Shown here: piece after piece, positions 7,388 through 16,122 of the stretch
Position numbering within the stretch: the first letter of the stretch is position 1
Layout of the letters: the number at the start of each line of letters is the position of its first letter
NCBI GenBank assembly: GCA_964487605.1
Contig: CAZARU010000015.1
Location: 1 to 64,000, forward strand
DNA length: 64,000 nt
Source: JAJDAH01 sp964487605
GTDB lineage: Bacteria; Myxococcota_A; Polyangia; Polyangiales; Polyangiaceae
Direction: 5' to 3'
Notes under the pieces: generated by a model
Told to the model about the DNA's origin: nothing
The model's database searches: none
The model's input: the letters and a program-made list of their open reading frames with translations, nothing else
Translations under genes and position numbers: made by a program

Positions 7388-8476
7388 TCAGAGGTAATCG
7401 GCCCCGTCCGGACGTGCCTCGAGCTCGTCCACGATCTTGCGAACCTCCTGGGACCGCGAGCGCGGCATCACCAGGAGCGCGTCGTCAGTTTCGATGACGC
7501 ACAGGTCCTCGACACCGAGCAGCGCGATGACGCGCCGACGGCCGTCCGTGCGCAGATCGCGAACCAGGTTGCCCCTCGCCGCTACCGCGACCGCACCCCC
7601 GGCCACGTTGTCCGCGGCGTCGCGGACCGCCAGCTCCCAGGCGCTCTCCCAGCTCCCGATGTCGCTCCAGGCGAAGCTCGCCGGTACCACGTTGATGGGC
7701 GATACCTTCTCCATGACCCCGTAGTCGATGCTGATCGACTCGAGAGCCTCGAACACGCTTCGCGTCTCCAGAGCCTCGCGCTCGGGACCGCCCGCGGCCG
7801 CCGCGTCGATGCGCGTCAGGCCCTGCGCGAGGCTGGGCATGTGGGACGCCATCGCATCGAGCATGACGTCCGAGCGGAAGAAGAACATGCCGCTGTTCCA
7901 GACGTACTGGCCGCTCGCGAGGTACTGCTTCGCGCGGTGCGTGTCCGGCTTCTCGACGAACGCCTTGACGCGGAGCACGCCTTCGCCGACCGGTTCGCCC
8001 AGCTTGATGTAGCCGTATCCGGTCTCGGGGCGGGTGGGTGTGACGCCGAGGGTGGTGATGGGGCCCGTCTCCGCCGAGGCGATGGCCCGGGTCATCGCTG
8101 CTCGAAACGCCGGCTCGTCGCCGATGTGGTGATCGCTCGGCAAGACGGCGACCACGGAGTCCGGATCGCGACGGCGAATGATCGACGTGGCCCAGCCGAT
8201 GCAAGCGGCCGTGTTCCTGGCGAGCGGCTCGCCGAGGAACGAGGACGCGGGCAGCCACGGGAGGGCCGCCCGCGTCGCCGCCACGAGGTGCTCGCCCGTG
8301 GCGACCAGGATGCGCTCGGGCGGACACAGCGCCTCGATGCGTCGCACGGTGGAGGCGATGAGCGGCTGCTCCGAGCCGGCTAGGGGCAGCAGCTGCTTCG
8401 GTCGGTGGCGGCGCGACGCGGGCCAGAATCGCGTGCCGCTGCCGCCGGCCATGATCACCGCGTACGTCTTCGCCAC
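7388..8476 (-). CDS. manC: Mannose-1-phosphate guanylyltransferase
   Basis: Forms GDP-mannose from mannose-1-P and GTP for polysaccharide or glycolipid synthesis. The 362-residue protein has the nucleotidyltransferase signature AGGSGTRFWP with RPKQLLPL at the N terminus, FVEKPD, WNSGMFFF and the family block YGVMEK...W.DIGSWES. It lacks the C-terminal phosphomannose isomerase domain of bifunctional ManC/AlgA enzymes. The GTG at 8476 fits the family start; a much longer open frame upstream on this strand is spurious. It begins 11 nt after uppP, whose TAG stop lies in TAGGTC. Pairing with uppP links it to undecaprenyl-phosphate-dependent envelope glycan assembly. Confidence 0.93.
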   Translation of the reverse strand: MAKTYAVIMAGGSGTRFWPASRRHRPKQLLPLAGSEQPLIASTVRRIEALCPPERILVATGEHLVAATRAALPWLPASSFLGEPLARNTAACIGWATSIIRRRDPDSVVAVLPSDHHIGDEPAFRAAMTRAIASAETGPITTLGVTPTRPETGYGYIKLGEPVGEGVLRVKAFVEKPDTHRAKQYLASGQYVWNSGMFFFRSDVMLDAMASHMPSLAQGLTRIDAAAAGGPEREALETRSVFEALESISIDYGVMEKVSPINVVPASFAWSDIGSWESAWELAVRDAADNVAGGAVAVAARGNLVRDLRTDGRRRVIALLGVEDLCVIETDDALLVMPRSRSQEVRKIVDELEARPDGADYL

Positions 8477-8487
8477 GCCGCCCTGAC

Positions 8488-9303
8488 CTAACCGACGGTC
8501 TGCCGCGCTGCAACCGCGAGGGTGAGGAGCGCCACGGGCCCGACCCAGAGCGCGAACCAACTCAACCGGCCACGATCGACCAGGCCGCGCAGGAGCCGGA
8601 GCGCGAACGCACCCACGACGAACGCGACACCGGCGCCGGCCAGGGCGACGCCGGCACCCGAGGGATCCGAAAGGAGGTGGCGCGCCTCGAGGAGCGTCGC
8701 GCCGAGCACGGCGGGCAGGGACATGAGCATGGAGAGCTCGAACGCGCGATCCGGCCGCACGCCGAGCCAGAGCGCCGCGACGATGGTCGTGCCGCTCCTG
8801 GAGATGCCCGGCAAGAGGGCCACCGACTGAGCGACGCCGAGCGCGAGCGCGCCGAGCCACGTGGGGACGGGTCGATCGCTCGCGCGGACGAAGCGCGTGG
8901 ACACGAGCAGGAGCGTCGTCACGACGAAGCCGCCACCGACGATCGACAAGCTGCCCGACCATCGCTCGATGGCGTCGCGCAGGGCGAGCCCCGCCACGCC
9001 CGTCGGCAGCGACGCGAGTCCGACCACGAGCGCGTCCCTCGCGCCCGGGCGTGCGTCCGACGGCGAACGGTCGCGCGCGAACGCGAGGGTGTCCACCACC
9101 ACCGTGGCGACGCGACGGCGGAGCACGACGATCGTCGCCAGGAGCGTACCGGCGTGCAGCATGACCGAAAGCGTCAGGTTCCCCTCGCGCATCCCGAACA
9201 GCCGCTGCCCGAGCGCGACGTGCCCCGAGCTCGACACGGGAAGGAACTCGGTCAGACCCTGGACCGCCCCGAGGATGAGAGCGTCGAGAGTCCCTGCGTC
9301 CAC
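8488..9303 (-). CDS. uppP: Undecaprenyl-diphosphate phosphatase
   Basis: Integral-membrane enzyme (271 residues) that dephosphorylates undecaprenyl pyrophosphate to recycle the lipid carrier for peptidoglycan and O-polysaccharide. The family motifs EFLPVSSSGH (near 18-27) and LLPGISRSGTT are intact, with about eight hydrophobic segments. It starts at GTG 9303, where GAVQGLTEFLP sits at the usual distance. It heads the minus-strand unit uppP-manC-amidase. Residues upstream in the same open frame are not part of the protein. Confidence 0.95.
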   Translation of the reverse strand: MDAGTLDALILGAVQGLTEFLPVSSSGHVALGQRLFGMREGNLTLSVMLHAGTLLATIVVLRRRVATVVVDTLAFARDRSPSDARPGARDALVVGLASLPTGVAGLALRDAIERWSGSLSIVGGGFVVTTLLLVSTRFVRASDRPVPTWLGALALGVAQSVALLPGISRSGTTIVAALWLGVRPDRAFELSMLMSLPAVLGATLLEARHLLSDPSGAGVALAGAGVAFVVGAFALRLLRGLVDRGRLSWFALWVGPVALLTLAVAARQTVG

Positions 9304-9424
9304 GGGTGTTGCTTGTAGCGCGGATCGTCGGCGGTCCGCTCGCGACGCCAGGGCCGGGGCGGATCCTGGGGTGAACGTGCCTTGGCACGCAACCCGCCCG
9401 ATCCGAGGGCCGACCTGCGAGGCC

Positions 9425-12127
9425 ATGACTTCTCCGCGCTCGCGACGTCCGCGCTGGTCGCTCGCCTTCGCCGCCGCCGCTCTCGCGACCCCGCCCGCGT
9501 GCACGGCGGATCGCGCTCCCCGGCCCGGAGCCATCGAGGATGCGAGCGCGCGCGCGACGCCCGGGGACGACACGGAGCGCGACCGCGGTGCTTCGCCGGG
9601 TGCAGGCCGCGGGGGAGCCCCGCCCGAGGGCGGGCCGGGCGCTGGGGGGTCGATCGGCCACGAGGCGAGCTCGGACGGTACCCATGACCGAGCCGCGGAG
9701 GTGACCGCCGGATCCCCGTCGTCGGGCGGTCGCACGGCCTCGGACGCGGCGCGCGACGACGCCGCGCGCGACGGTGCGGCCGGCTCGGGTCGCGAGGTGC
9801 CCACGCACGACTGCCGTGCCCTCGCGCCGCTGACGACCACGTGCGGCATCACGCGACGCGGAACGTCCGGCGTGCTCCTCGAAGGCGACGTCCTGGCGCC
9901 CGACGCGGTGTACCTCGGCGGGCACGTGCTCTGGGATGCCTCCGGCGTGATCACCTGCGTCGGGTGCGCGTGCGCCGACCACGCCGCAGCCTCCGACGCC
10001 ACGAGCGTGACGTGCCCGGCCGCGGCCATCTCCCCGGGCCTCATCAACACCCACGACCACCTCACCCATTCGAACAACGCCCCCGCGAGCCACGAGGGGA
10101 TCCGCTACCGCCATCGTCACGAGTGGCGCACCGGCGCCCGCGGAAGTCCGCGGCTCACCTTCGAGGGCGGCGCCACCGCGAACGTCGTGCGCGCCGCCGA
10201 GCTCCGCTTCGTGATGGGTGGGGCGACGGCGACCGTGGGCGCAGGGTCGCGGCGAGGGCTCCTGCGCAACCTGGACACTGCGACGAACCTCGAAGGCGCC
10301 CGCATCGCACCGGCGCGCCCCGAGACGTTTCCCCTCGACGACACGTCCGGCCTGCTGCGCGCCTCGGGGTGCGCCTACGGCGCCGCGCGCACGGTCGCCG
10401 CGGACCTGCCCACCGAGGGAGCGTTCGTCGCCCACGTGGCCGAGGGCATCGATGTCGAGGCGCAGAACGAGCTCGAATGCGTGACGGCGCCTCCCGAGGC
10501 GGACCTGGTCGGGAGCCGAACGACCCTGGTCCACGCGATGGCGGTGAACGCGAAGGACGCGGCGAGGCTCCGGCACGAGGGCGCCGTGGTGAGCTGGTCG
10601 CCGCGGTCGAACGTCGACCTGTACGGCAACACGACTCCCATCACGCTCCTCGATGCGCTGGGCGTCACCGTCGCCCTCGGGACCGACTGGATCGTCACCG
10701 GCTCCGCCAACCTGCTGCGCGAGCTCGCGTGCGCGGACTTCCTCAATCGCGAGCGGTTCGATCACGCTCTGTCCGACTTCGCGCTGTGGCAGATGGTGAC
10801 GACCAACGCCGCCCTCGCCGCCGGCGCGGAGAGCGCGCTGGGAGCCTTGCGCGAGGGCCGCCTCGCCGACGTGGTGGTGTTCGACGCGTCGGAGCGCACC
10901 CTGCATCGCGCGGTGATCGGCGCGCAGCCGGCGGACGTGGTGCTGGTCTTGCGTTCGGGCCAGGCGCTGTACGGGAACGCCGACCTCGCCGAGGATCCAG
11001 CCTTCGGCGGGCGAGCGTGCGAGCGCCTCGACGTCTGCGGCACCGCCAAGAGCGTGTGCCTCACCGGTGAGTTCGACGTCGCCGTCTCGCTGGCCGCCCT
11101 GAGCGCGGCCGCCGAGCCCTTCGCCCCGCTCTTCTCGTGCGAGCCCGCACCCGACGAACCTTCCTGCGTCCCTGCTCGTCCGGGCGAGTACGGTGAACCG
11201 AGTCCTCTGGACCTCGACGCCGACGGCGTGGAGGATTCCCGCGACCTCTGCCCGCGCGTCTTCGACCCGCCGCGCCCGCTGGACGGCGACGCGCAGGCGG
11301 ACGTCGACGCCGACGGGCAGGGTGACGCCTGTGACCGCTGTCCCCTCGATCCCACGGACTGCGCGCCGCCCCTCCGCGACGATCTGGACGGCGACGGAGT
11401 GCCCAACGCCGTGGACGTGTGTCCGCGCGTCGCCGACGCGGAGCAGCGCGACGCCGATGGCGACGGCCACGGCGACGCGTGCGACCCGTGCCCCATCGCG
11501 AACCCCGGCGTCGTCCCGTGCCGCCTGCCCATCGAGGCTCTCCGCGATCCGAACCACCCGTCGCGTCCCTCCGAGGGGGCCATCGTCACCGTCGAGGGCC
11601 TCTGGGTCACTGCGGTCGGCTCAGCGGCGAGCGGAACCCGGGGCTTCTTCGCGCAGCGCGCGTCTCCCGAGCCCTTCGGCGGCATCTTCGTCTACACGGG
11701 ATCGGCGCCGCCGCCGGTCACCGTCGGCCAGCGTGTGACCGTGACAGGCAGGTACGTGGAGTACTTCGGGCTGACCGAGCTGACGGTGCCGGTCGTCACG
11801 GTCGAGGAGACCCTCGCAGCGCTGCCTTTCCCTCCCCTCGTGGTCTCGGACCCCGCGACGATCGCGACCGGTGGCGCGCTCGCGGAAGGGCTCGAGTCGA
11901 TGCTCGTCGTGGTCCGAAACGTCGTGGTCGTGACGCAGAACCCGGATGCACCCCGGGACTACGACGAGCTCGTCGTCACGGGCGGACTGCGCCTGGACGA
12001 CGCCCTCTGGCCGGATCTCGACAACACCTTCCCGCCCGGCGCCGCCTTCACGAGCGTCGCGGGCGTCGTCGCGTTCTCCTTCGGCAACGCGAAGCTCCTG
12101 CCCCGCGGCCCCGAAGACCTGCTCTGA
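9425..12127 (+). CDS. Secreted amidohydrolase with thrombospondin type 3 repeats and C-terminal OB-like domain
   Basis: 900-residue exported protein. Signal peptide 1-28 ends in a weak lipobox-like ATPPAC, followed by a low-complexity linker (about 30-130). The amidohydrolase TIM barrel spans roughly 150-540: metal-binding HxH in INTHDHLTHSN (about 205-215), His in LVHAMAVN (about 370), Asp in ALGTDW (about 418). Next come Ca-binding TSP3 repeats (about 595-690, DLDADGVEDSRDLCP, DLDGDGVPNAVDVCP, DADGDGHGDACDPCP), then a beta-rich C-terminal domain (about 710-900, IVTVEGLWVTAVG) resembling OB folds of secreted nuclease-associated proteins. Substrate unknown; the barrel resembles cytosine-deaminase/imidazolonase types. 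Paired cysteines fit an extracytoplasmic location. Confidence 0.8.
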   Translation: MTSPRSRRPRWSLAFAAAALATPPACTADRAPRPGAIEDASARATPGDDTERDRGASPGAGRGGAPPEGGPGAGGSIGHEASSDGTHDRAAEVTAGSPSSGGRTASDAARDDAARDGAAGSGREVPTHDCRALAPLTTTCGITRRGTSGVLLEGDVLAPDAVYLGGHVLWDASGVITCVGCACADHAAASDATSVTCPAAAISPGLINTHDHLTHSNNAPASHEGIRYRHRHEWRTGARGSPRLTFEGGATANVVRAAELRFVMGGATATVGAGSRRGLLRNLDTATNLEGARIAPARPETFPLDDTSGLLRASGCAYGAARTVAADLPTEGAFVAHVAEGIDVEAQNELECVTAPPEADLVGSRTTLVHAMAVNAKDAARLRHEGAVVSWSPRSNVDLYGNTTPITLLDALGVTVALGTDWIVTGSANLLRELACADFLNRERFDHALSDFALWQMVTTNAALAAGAESALGALREGRLADVVVFDASERTLHRAVIGAQPADVVLVLRSGQALYGNADLAEDPAFGGRACERLDVCGTAKSVCLTGEFDVAVSLAALSAAAEPFAPLFSCEPAPDEPSCVPARPGEYGEPSPLDLDADGVEDSRDLCPRVFDPPRPLDGDAQADVDADGQGDACDRCPLDPTDCAPPLRDDLDGDGVPNAVDVCPRVADAEQRDADGDGHGDACDPCPIANPGVVPCRLPIEALRDPNHPSRPSEGAIVTVEGLWVTAVGSAASGTRGFFAQRASPEPFGGIFVYTGSAPPPVTVGQRVTVTGRYVEYFGLTELTVPVVTVEETLAALPFPPLVVSDPATIATGGALAEGLESMLVVVRNVVVVTQNPDAPRDYDELVVTGGLRLDDALWPDLDNTFPPGAAFTSVAGVVAFSFGNAKLLPRGPEDLL

Positions 12128-12171
12128 GCCGATCCCGCGACGACGCAGCGACGACGTGGCACGCTTCGCCC

Positions 12172-12477
12172 ATGTTCGTCTACGACGTCGAGTGCACCTT
12201 CACGAACGCGGAGGTCGCCGCCGAATGGCAGCACTGGCTGACTTCGCAGCACCTGCAGGACGTGTGCGCGGCCGGTGCCCAGAGCGCGGAGCTCGTCCGT
12301 TTCGACGGTGAGCCGCTGCGCTACGCTACGCGCTATCATTTCGCGTCGCGGGCGGCCTTCGAAACCTACGAGCGGGAACACGCGCCGCGCCTGCGGGCCG
12401 AAGGCCTGGAGCGGTTTCCGCTGGAGCGCGGGCTCAGCTACTCGCGCAGGACCGGCACCCCCGTCGCGACGCGGTGA
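12172..12477 (+). CDS. DUF4286-family small protein
   Basis: 101-residue cytoplasmic protein. MFVYDVECTFTNAEVAAEWQHWL then HLQDVCAAGA and YATRYHFASRAAFETYER match the DUF4286 pattern, a ferredoxin-like fold related to dimeric alpha-beta barrel monooxygenase-like proteins. Function unknown. It begins 44 nt after the amidohydrolase stop with no convincing SD or -10 element, so it may be read through from it. It converges on the CNNM-type transporter gene 13 nt later. Confidence 0.75.
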   Translation: MFVYDVECTFTNAEVAAEWQHWLTSQHLQDVCAAGAQSAELVRFDGEPLRYATRYHFASRAAFETYEREHAPRLRAEGLERFPLERGLSYSRRTGTPVATR

Positions 12478-12490
12478 GCGGTGCCGGGTG

Positions 12491-13855
12491 TCACGACCCG
12501 CTCGCGTGTTTCGGGTCGGCCAAAGCTTCGCGGGACTCGAGGCGAAGCTTGCCGATCACCCGGCGGCGCGTGAGGTCGATGACCGTGACCCGATGGTCCC
12601 CGACGTCCAGGCGGTCTCCGGCGCGGGGGAGCCTTCCCAGCTTGGTCATCAGGAATCCACCGAGCGTGTTCTCCTGCGCGCCCGTAGTGTCCAGGCCGAA
12701 CACCTCCGCGGCTTCGGGAAGCGCGAGCCCACCGTGCGTCTCGAACACGCCAGGCCCAACCTGAACCACCGCCGCAACCGGCTCGTCGAACTCGTCGACG
12801 ATCGGTCCCACGACCTCCTCGATGGCGTCCTCGAGAAACAGCATGCCCGTGACGGTTCCATGCTCGTCCACGACGAGCGCCGCGTGATTGCCGGACCGCT
12901 GCAGCTTCGACGTCGCGACCGACAGCTTCTGCGTCTCCGGCACGAAGACCGGGTCGCGCGACAGGGCGCGCAGATCGAGCGCCTTTCCGTCGATGAGGAC
13001 GCCCAGGACGTCCTTGCTGTGGACGATGCCGATCACCGTGTCGAGGTCCCGCTCGCACAGAGGGAACCTGGTGTGCCCGGTGTTCCGGACCTTTTCCATG
13101 GCGGCCTGCTCACCGTCGTCGAGAGACAGGTACGTCACCTCGACGCGCGGCACCAGGACGTGCCGCACCTCCATCTCGGCGACGCGAAACACGTTGTCCG
13201 CGATCTCACGAGCACGCTCCGAGATGTGGCCGGCGCGCGCCGACACGCTCAGCGCCATGCGAAGCTCGCGAGACGTCGGAATCGTCTCGTGACCACCGCT
13301 CTGGTCCAGACCGAGTGCACGGAGGATGCCGTTCGAGACCGAGTTGATGAACCAGATGAACGGCCAGAACACGGCGATGAAGATGCGCAGGGGGATTGCC
13401 GAGAAGAGGGCTGCGGATTCGGAGCGGCGAAGCGCCCACATCTTCGGCGCCTGCTCGCCGAGCGTCATGTGAAGCACCGTGATCGTCGAAAAGGCGATGA
13501 CGAGCGCGACCGCTCGCATGACGGGACTGTCCGGCTGAACGTCCACACCGAGCGCGCCCGCCAGCGTGACGATCAGGTAGGCTACCGCCGGCTCGCCCAG
13601 TGCGCCCAGCGCGAGACTCGCCAGCGTGATGCCGAGCTGGCACGCGGAGAGGTACGTGTCGAGATGGTCCAAAATGCCGCGCGTGATCCGCGCGGTGAAG
13701 CGACCGCGCTCGGCCAGCTCGTCGATGCGAACGCGGCGCACCTTGACGAACGCGAACTCCGCCGCGACGAAGAATCCGTTGAGGAACACGAGGAGGAGGG
13801 TCGCGCCGAGGCGCCAGGCGATGCCTCCCCAGTCCAAGGCCTGCTCCGATGGCAT
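12491..13855 (-). CDS. CNNM/HlyC-CorC family membrane protein (DUF21, CBS pair, transporter-associated domain)
   Basis: 454 residues. N-terminal DUF21 transmembrane domain (about 15-200, LLLVFLNGFFVAAEFAFVKVR), CBS pair (about 215-335, VLVPRVEV...HALVVDEHGTVTGMLF-type motifs) and a C-terminal CorC_HlyC domain (about 350-440, LGGFLMTKLGRLPRAGD). The family includes Mg/Co efflux and magnesium-regulation proteins; the hemolysin label is historical. Length is typical. It is divergent from rimB. TACACT at 13902-13897 is the likely -10, giving a leader of about 35 nt that contains the hairpin CGACGC-AA-GCGTCG (13871-13884). Confidence 0.9.
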   Translation of the reverse strand: MPSEQALDWGGIAWRLGATLLLVFLNGFFVAAEFAFVKVRRVRIDELAERGRFTARITRGILDHLDTYLSACQLGITLASLALGALGEPAVAYLIVTLAGALGVDVQPDSPVMRAVALVIAFSTITVLHMTLGEQAPKMWALRRSESAALFSAIPLRIFIAVFWPFIWFINSVSNGILRALGLDQSGGHETIPTSRELRMALSVSARAGHISERAREIADNVFRVAEMEVRHVLVPRVEVTYLSLDDGEQAAMEKVRNTGHTRFPLCERDLDTVIGIVHSKDVLGVLIDGKALDLRALSRDPVFVPETQKLSVATSKLQRSGNHAALVVDEHGTVTGMLFLEDAIEEVVGPIVDEFDEPVAAVVQVGPGVFETHGGLALPEAAEVFGLDTTGAQENTLGGFLMTKLGRLPRAGDRLDVGDHRVTVIDLTRRRVIGKLRLESREALADPKHASGS

Positions 13856-13870
13856 GTGGATCGCAGGCGA

Positions 13871-13904
13871 CGACGCTTGCGTCGACGCCGGGGCCGAGTG
13901 TAAT
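13871..13904. promoter_or_regulatory. Overlapping divergent promoters and leader hairpin (CNNM gene / rimB)
   Basis: Plus strand TGTAAT (13899-13904) with TTGCGT 16 nt upstream faces rimB. Minus strand TACACT (13902-13897) faces the transporter gene, so the two -10 elements share bases and only one can be occupied at a time. The inverted repeat CGACGC-TT-GCGTCG (13871-13884) lies in the transporter leader and overlaps the rimB -35. Confidence 0.4.
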
Positions 13905-13927
13905 CAAAAAAGGCGCGCGAGTACGCC

Positions 13928-14512
13928 GTGGGACGCATCCCCCGGCGGCGACTCGCCAAGCGGCCAGCCGCGCCCGCTCCCGCCTCGCCCCCCATGGTCC
14001 CCGTGAAAAAGACCCGCGTCCCCATCGGCTGGGCGGAGTACGTGGACCTCCCCATCTGGGGCATCCGCCGCATCAAGGCGAAGGCCGACACGGGCGCACG
14101 GTCGAGCGCGCTGCACGTCGAGAACGTGTCGATTCTCCCGGGGAATCGGGTGCACTTCGAGGTTCGGCTCCGCCGCAAGAACCGGGACAAGCGCGTCGCC
14201 GTCGAGGCGCCCATCGTCCGGCGCGGTCGCGTGAAGCCCAGCAGCGGCGTGTCCGAGGCGCGGATCTTCGTCCGTACCACGCTGCGCATCGGAGAGGTCG
14301 AGGAGGACATCGAGGTGAGCCTCGTCGACCGCGAGAACATGATCTTCCGGATGCTCCTGGGGCGCGAGGCGCTGGGAAAACGGTTCCTGGTGGACCCCCG
14401 CCGTCGCTACCGGTTGACGACCCCCCTCCGGACCGCAGGACACTCCCAGCACGCGCCTGCCGACGGCGCGCCCAGAAAGAAGAAGAAGAAGCGAAGGAGA
14501 ACCGTGCAGTGA
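13928..14512 (+). CDS. RimB-type retropepsin-like protease (Zn_protease/RloA2 family)
   Basis: Member of the family once called ATP-dependent zinc protease, now viewed as retropepsin-like aspartyl proteases; RimB accompanies the RimK glutamate ligase. The active-site motif KADTGARSSALH (about 50-61) and preceding PIGWAEYVDLP are clear. The C terminus is a Lys/Arg run (KKKKKRRR). Start choice: GTG 13928 gives 194 residues with a Pro/Ala/Arg-rich N-terminal stretch; ATG 13994 (172 residues) is also possible. The stop overlaps the rimK GTG by 4 nt (GTGA), so translation is coupled. It probably trims or antagonises RimK-made glutamate tails; that role is inferred from the family. Confidence 0.88.
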   Translation: MGRIPRRRLAKRPAAPAPASPPMVPVKKTRVPIGWAEYVDLPIWGIRRIKAKADTGARSSALHVENVSILPGNRVHFEVRLRRKNRDKRVAVEAPIVRRGRVKPSSGVSEARIFVRTTLRIGEVEEDIEVSLVDRENMIFRMLLGREALGKRFLVDPRRRYRLTTPLRTAGHSQHAPADGAPRKKKKKRRRTVQ

Positions 14513-15711
14513 AGATCGGCATCTTGTCGCGCAGCCCGCGCGCGTACAGCACACGGCGCCTGAAGGAGGCGTGCCTGCGCCGGGGCCACAAGACCATGGT
14601 CCTGAACACCGTCCGTTTCACGATGCTGATCGAAGAGCGTCGTCCTCGCCTGTTCTACAAGAACCGACCCTTGACCACGTACGACGCGGTCGTCCCGCGC
14701 ATTGGCGCCTCGATCACGCTCTATGGCACGGCGGTCGTCCGCCAGTTCGAGCAGATGGGCGTCTACGTGCTGAACAGCGCCAACGCCATCGTGGTCTCGC
14801 GCGACAAGCTCCGATCGACCCAGATGCTGTCGCGCCACAACGTGGGCATCGCGACCACCGCATTCGTCCACGACCGCCACTCCGTGATGCCGGCCCTCGG
14901 CCTGCTGGGCGGCGCGCCGGTGATCATCAAGCTGCTGCAGGGCACCCAGGGCATCGGCGTGATCCTGGCAGACACTCAGAAGATCGCCGAAGCCATCGTC
15001 GAGACGCTCCAGAGCGCGCACCAGCAGGTGCTGATGCAGAAGTTCGTCAAGGAGAGCAAGGGGCGCGACCTGCGCGCGTTCGTCGTCGGGCACCGCGTCG
15101 TCGCGGCCATGCGTCGTGTCGCCACCGGAGACGAGTTCCGCAGCAACGTGCATCGCGGTGGCCGCGCCGAGCGCGTGGATCTGGACCCCGAGTACGAGCG
15201 AACCGCGATCAACGCAGCCCAGATCATGGGGCTCCAGGTTGCCGGTGTGGACATGCTCGAAGGCGCCGATGGCCCCAAGATCATGGAGGTGAACTCCTCA
15301 CCCGGCCTCGAGGGCATCGAGCGAGCGACGGGAATCGACGTCGCGGACGCCATCGTGTCGCACCTCGAGCAGCAGGTCTCCTTCCCCGAGCTGGACCTTC
15401 GCCAGCGCCTCACCCTGAGCGCCGGCTACCGCGTGGCCGAGGTGCCCCTGACGGACAAGAGCGCGCTCGTGCGAAAGACGCTCAGGGAGTGCGGCCTGCG
15501 CGAGCTGGACGTGCAGGTCCTCAGCATCAGCCGCGGTGGCCTGATGATCCCGAATCCGCGCGGCGACCGCGAGCTCCTGCCCGGAGACACGCTGCTCTGC
15601 TACGGGAAGGAGATGACGCTGCGGGGCCTCCTGCCCACGCCGACTGCGAAGAAGAAGAAGAAGAAGAAGCGTACGGAATCCGCCCTCGCCGATGGCGAAG
15701 ACGCGAGCTGA
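14509..15711 (+). CDS. rimK: RimK-family alpha-L-glutamate ligase with C-terminal TrkA-C (RCK_C) domain
   Basis: ATP-grasp ligase that adds glutamates to protein C termini (ribosomal protein S6 in E. coli). 400 residues: RimK N-terminal domain (1-90), ATP-grasp (about 90-290, GTQGIGVIL, FVKESKGRDLRAFVVG, GVDMLEGADGPKIMEVNSSPGLEGIE), then a TrkA-C/RCK_C-like domain (about 308-378, VAEVPLTDKSALVRKTL...PGDTLLCYG) that E. coli RimK lacks, and a poly-Lys run (KKKKKKK) near the C terminus. TrkA-C domains bind small ligands, so activity may be ligand-gated. GTG 14509 overlaps the rimB stop and has GAAGGAGA upstream. No rpsF is in the window, so the target is open. Confidence 0.9.
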   Translation: MKIGILSRSPRAYSTRRLKEACLRRGHKTMVLNTVRFTMLIEERRPRLFYKNRPLTTYDAVVPRIGASITLYGTAVVRQFEQMGVYVLNSANAIVVSRDKLRSTQMLSRHNVGIATTAFVHDRHSVMPALGLLGGAPVIIKLLQGTQGIGVILADTQKIAEAIVETLQSAHQQVLMQKFVKESKGRDLRAFVVGHRVVAAMRRVATGDEFRSNVHRGGRAERVDLDPEYERTAINAAQIMGLQVAGVDMLEGADGPKIMEVNSSPGLEGIERATGIDVADAIVSHLEQQVSFPELDLRQRLTLSAGYRVAEVPLTDKSALVRKTLRECGLRELDVQVLSISRGGLMIPNPRGDRELLPGDTLLCYGKEMTLRGLLPTPTAKKKKKKKRTESALADGEDAS

Positions 15712-15732
15712 AGCCGCGGTCGCGTCGCGGGC

Positions 15733-16122
15733 TCAGTTCAGCGTTCCGTCCGTCCGCATGCTGGCGCCCGGCGCGCTGCCGGACCGGGGCGCCTCCCTCG
15801 GCGCGGTGGCGGCCAGCACCTCATCGTCCATGGTGCCCGCCAGCGTCTTTCTCCACATCTCGAAGTCGGCGCGCAGCGCCCAGAGCGGCCTGGCCGTCAC
15901 GGGACGGTTGCCCTCGAACAGGAAGTGCGAGAGCACCGCGGGCACGCCGGCAACGAGCGGAGCGGCGAGCAGGAGCCACTTCTTCGGGGTGACGACTCCG
16001 GCGCAGGCCAGCACGAGACCGGCGCTGAACGCCGCGAAGTGGACCCGTCGCGTCGACTTCTTCGTGTGGGCTCGCACGTAGTGAAGCCAGAACTCTTCGT
16101 ACGACTCGAAATGCTCCGTCAC
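15733..16122 (-). CDS. DUF962 (Mpo1-like) membrane protein
   Basis: 129 residues. SYEEFWLHYVRAHTKKSTRRVHFAAFSAGL matches the N-terminal block of DUF962, whose yeast member Mpo1 is a 2-hydroxy fatty acid dioxygenase. Two membrane segments (about 28-45 and 49-67) are followed by an HFLFEGNRP loop with a potential metal-binding His. The final 25 residues are low complexity. GTG 16122 overlaps the stop of the TlpA-like gene by 4 nt (GTGA), so it is translated as the last gene of this minus-strand operon. Confidence 0.82.
   Translation of the reverse strand: MTEHFESYEEFWLHYVRAHTKKSTRRVHFAAFSAGLVLACAGVVTPKKWLLLAAPLVAGVPAVLSHFLFEGNRPVTARPLWALRADFEMWRKTLAGTMDDEVLAATAPREAPRSGSAPGASMRTDGTLN

Noticed and set aside
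7388..11557. 1389-codon open frame on the minus strand
   Set aside because: Only its last 362 codons are a gene (manC). The rest lies opposite the amidohydrolase and through uppP in another frame and has the Arg/Gly/Val bias of GC-rich shadow frames.
12152..12172. TGGCACG near 12156 as a second sigma54 promoter (also 9381-9398)
   Set aside because: No TTGC-like -12 at the needed 4-nt spacing in either place.
14476..14494. AAG-repeat tracts as possible microsatellite regulatory elements (also 15648-15669)
   Set aside because: They code Lys runs in RimB and RimK; treated as protein features, not DNA elements.
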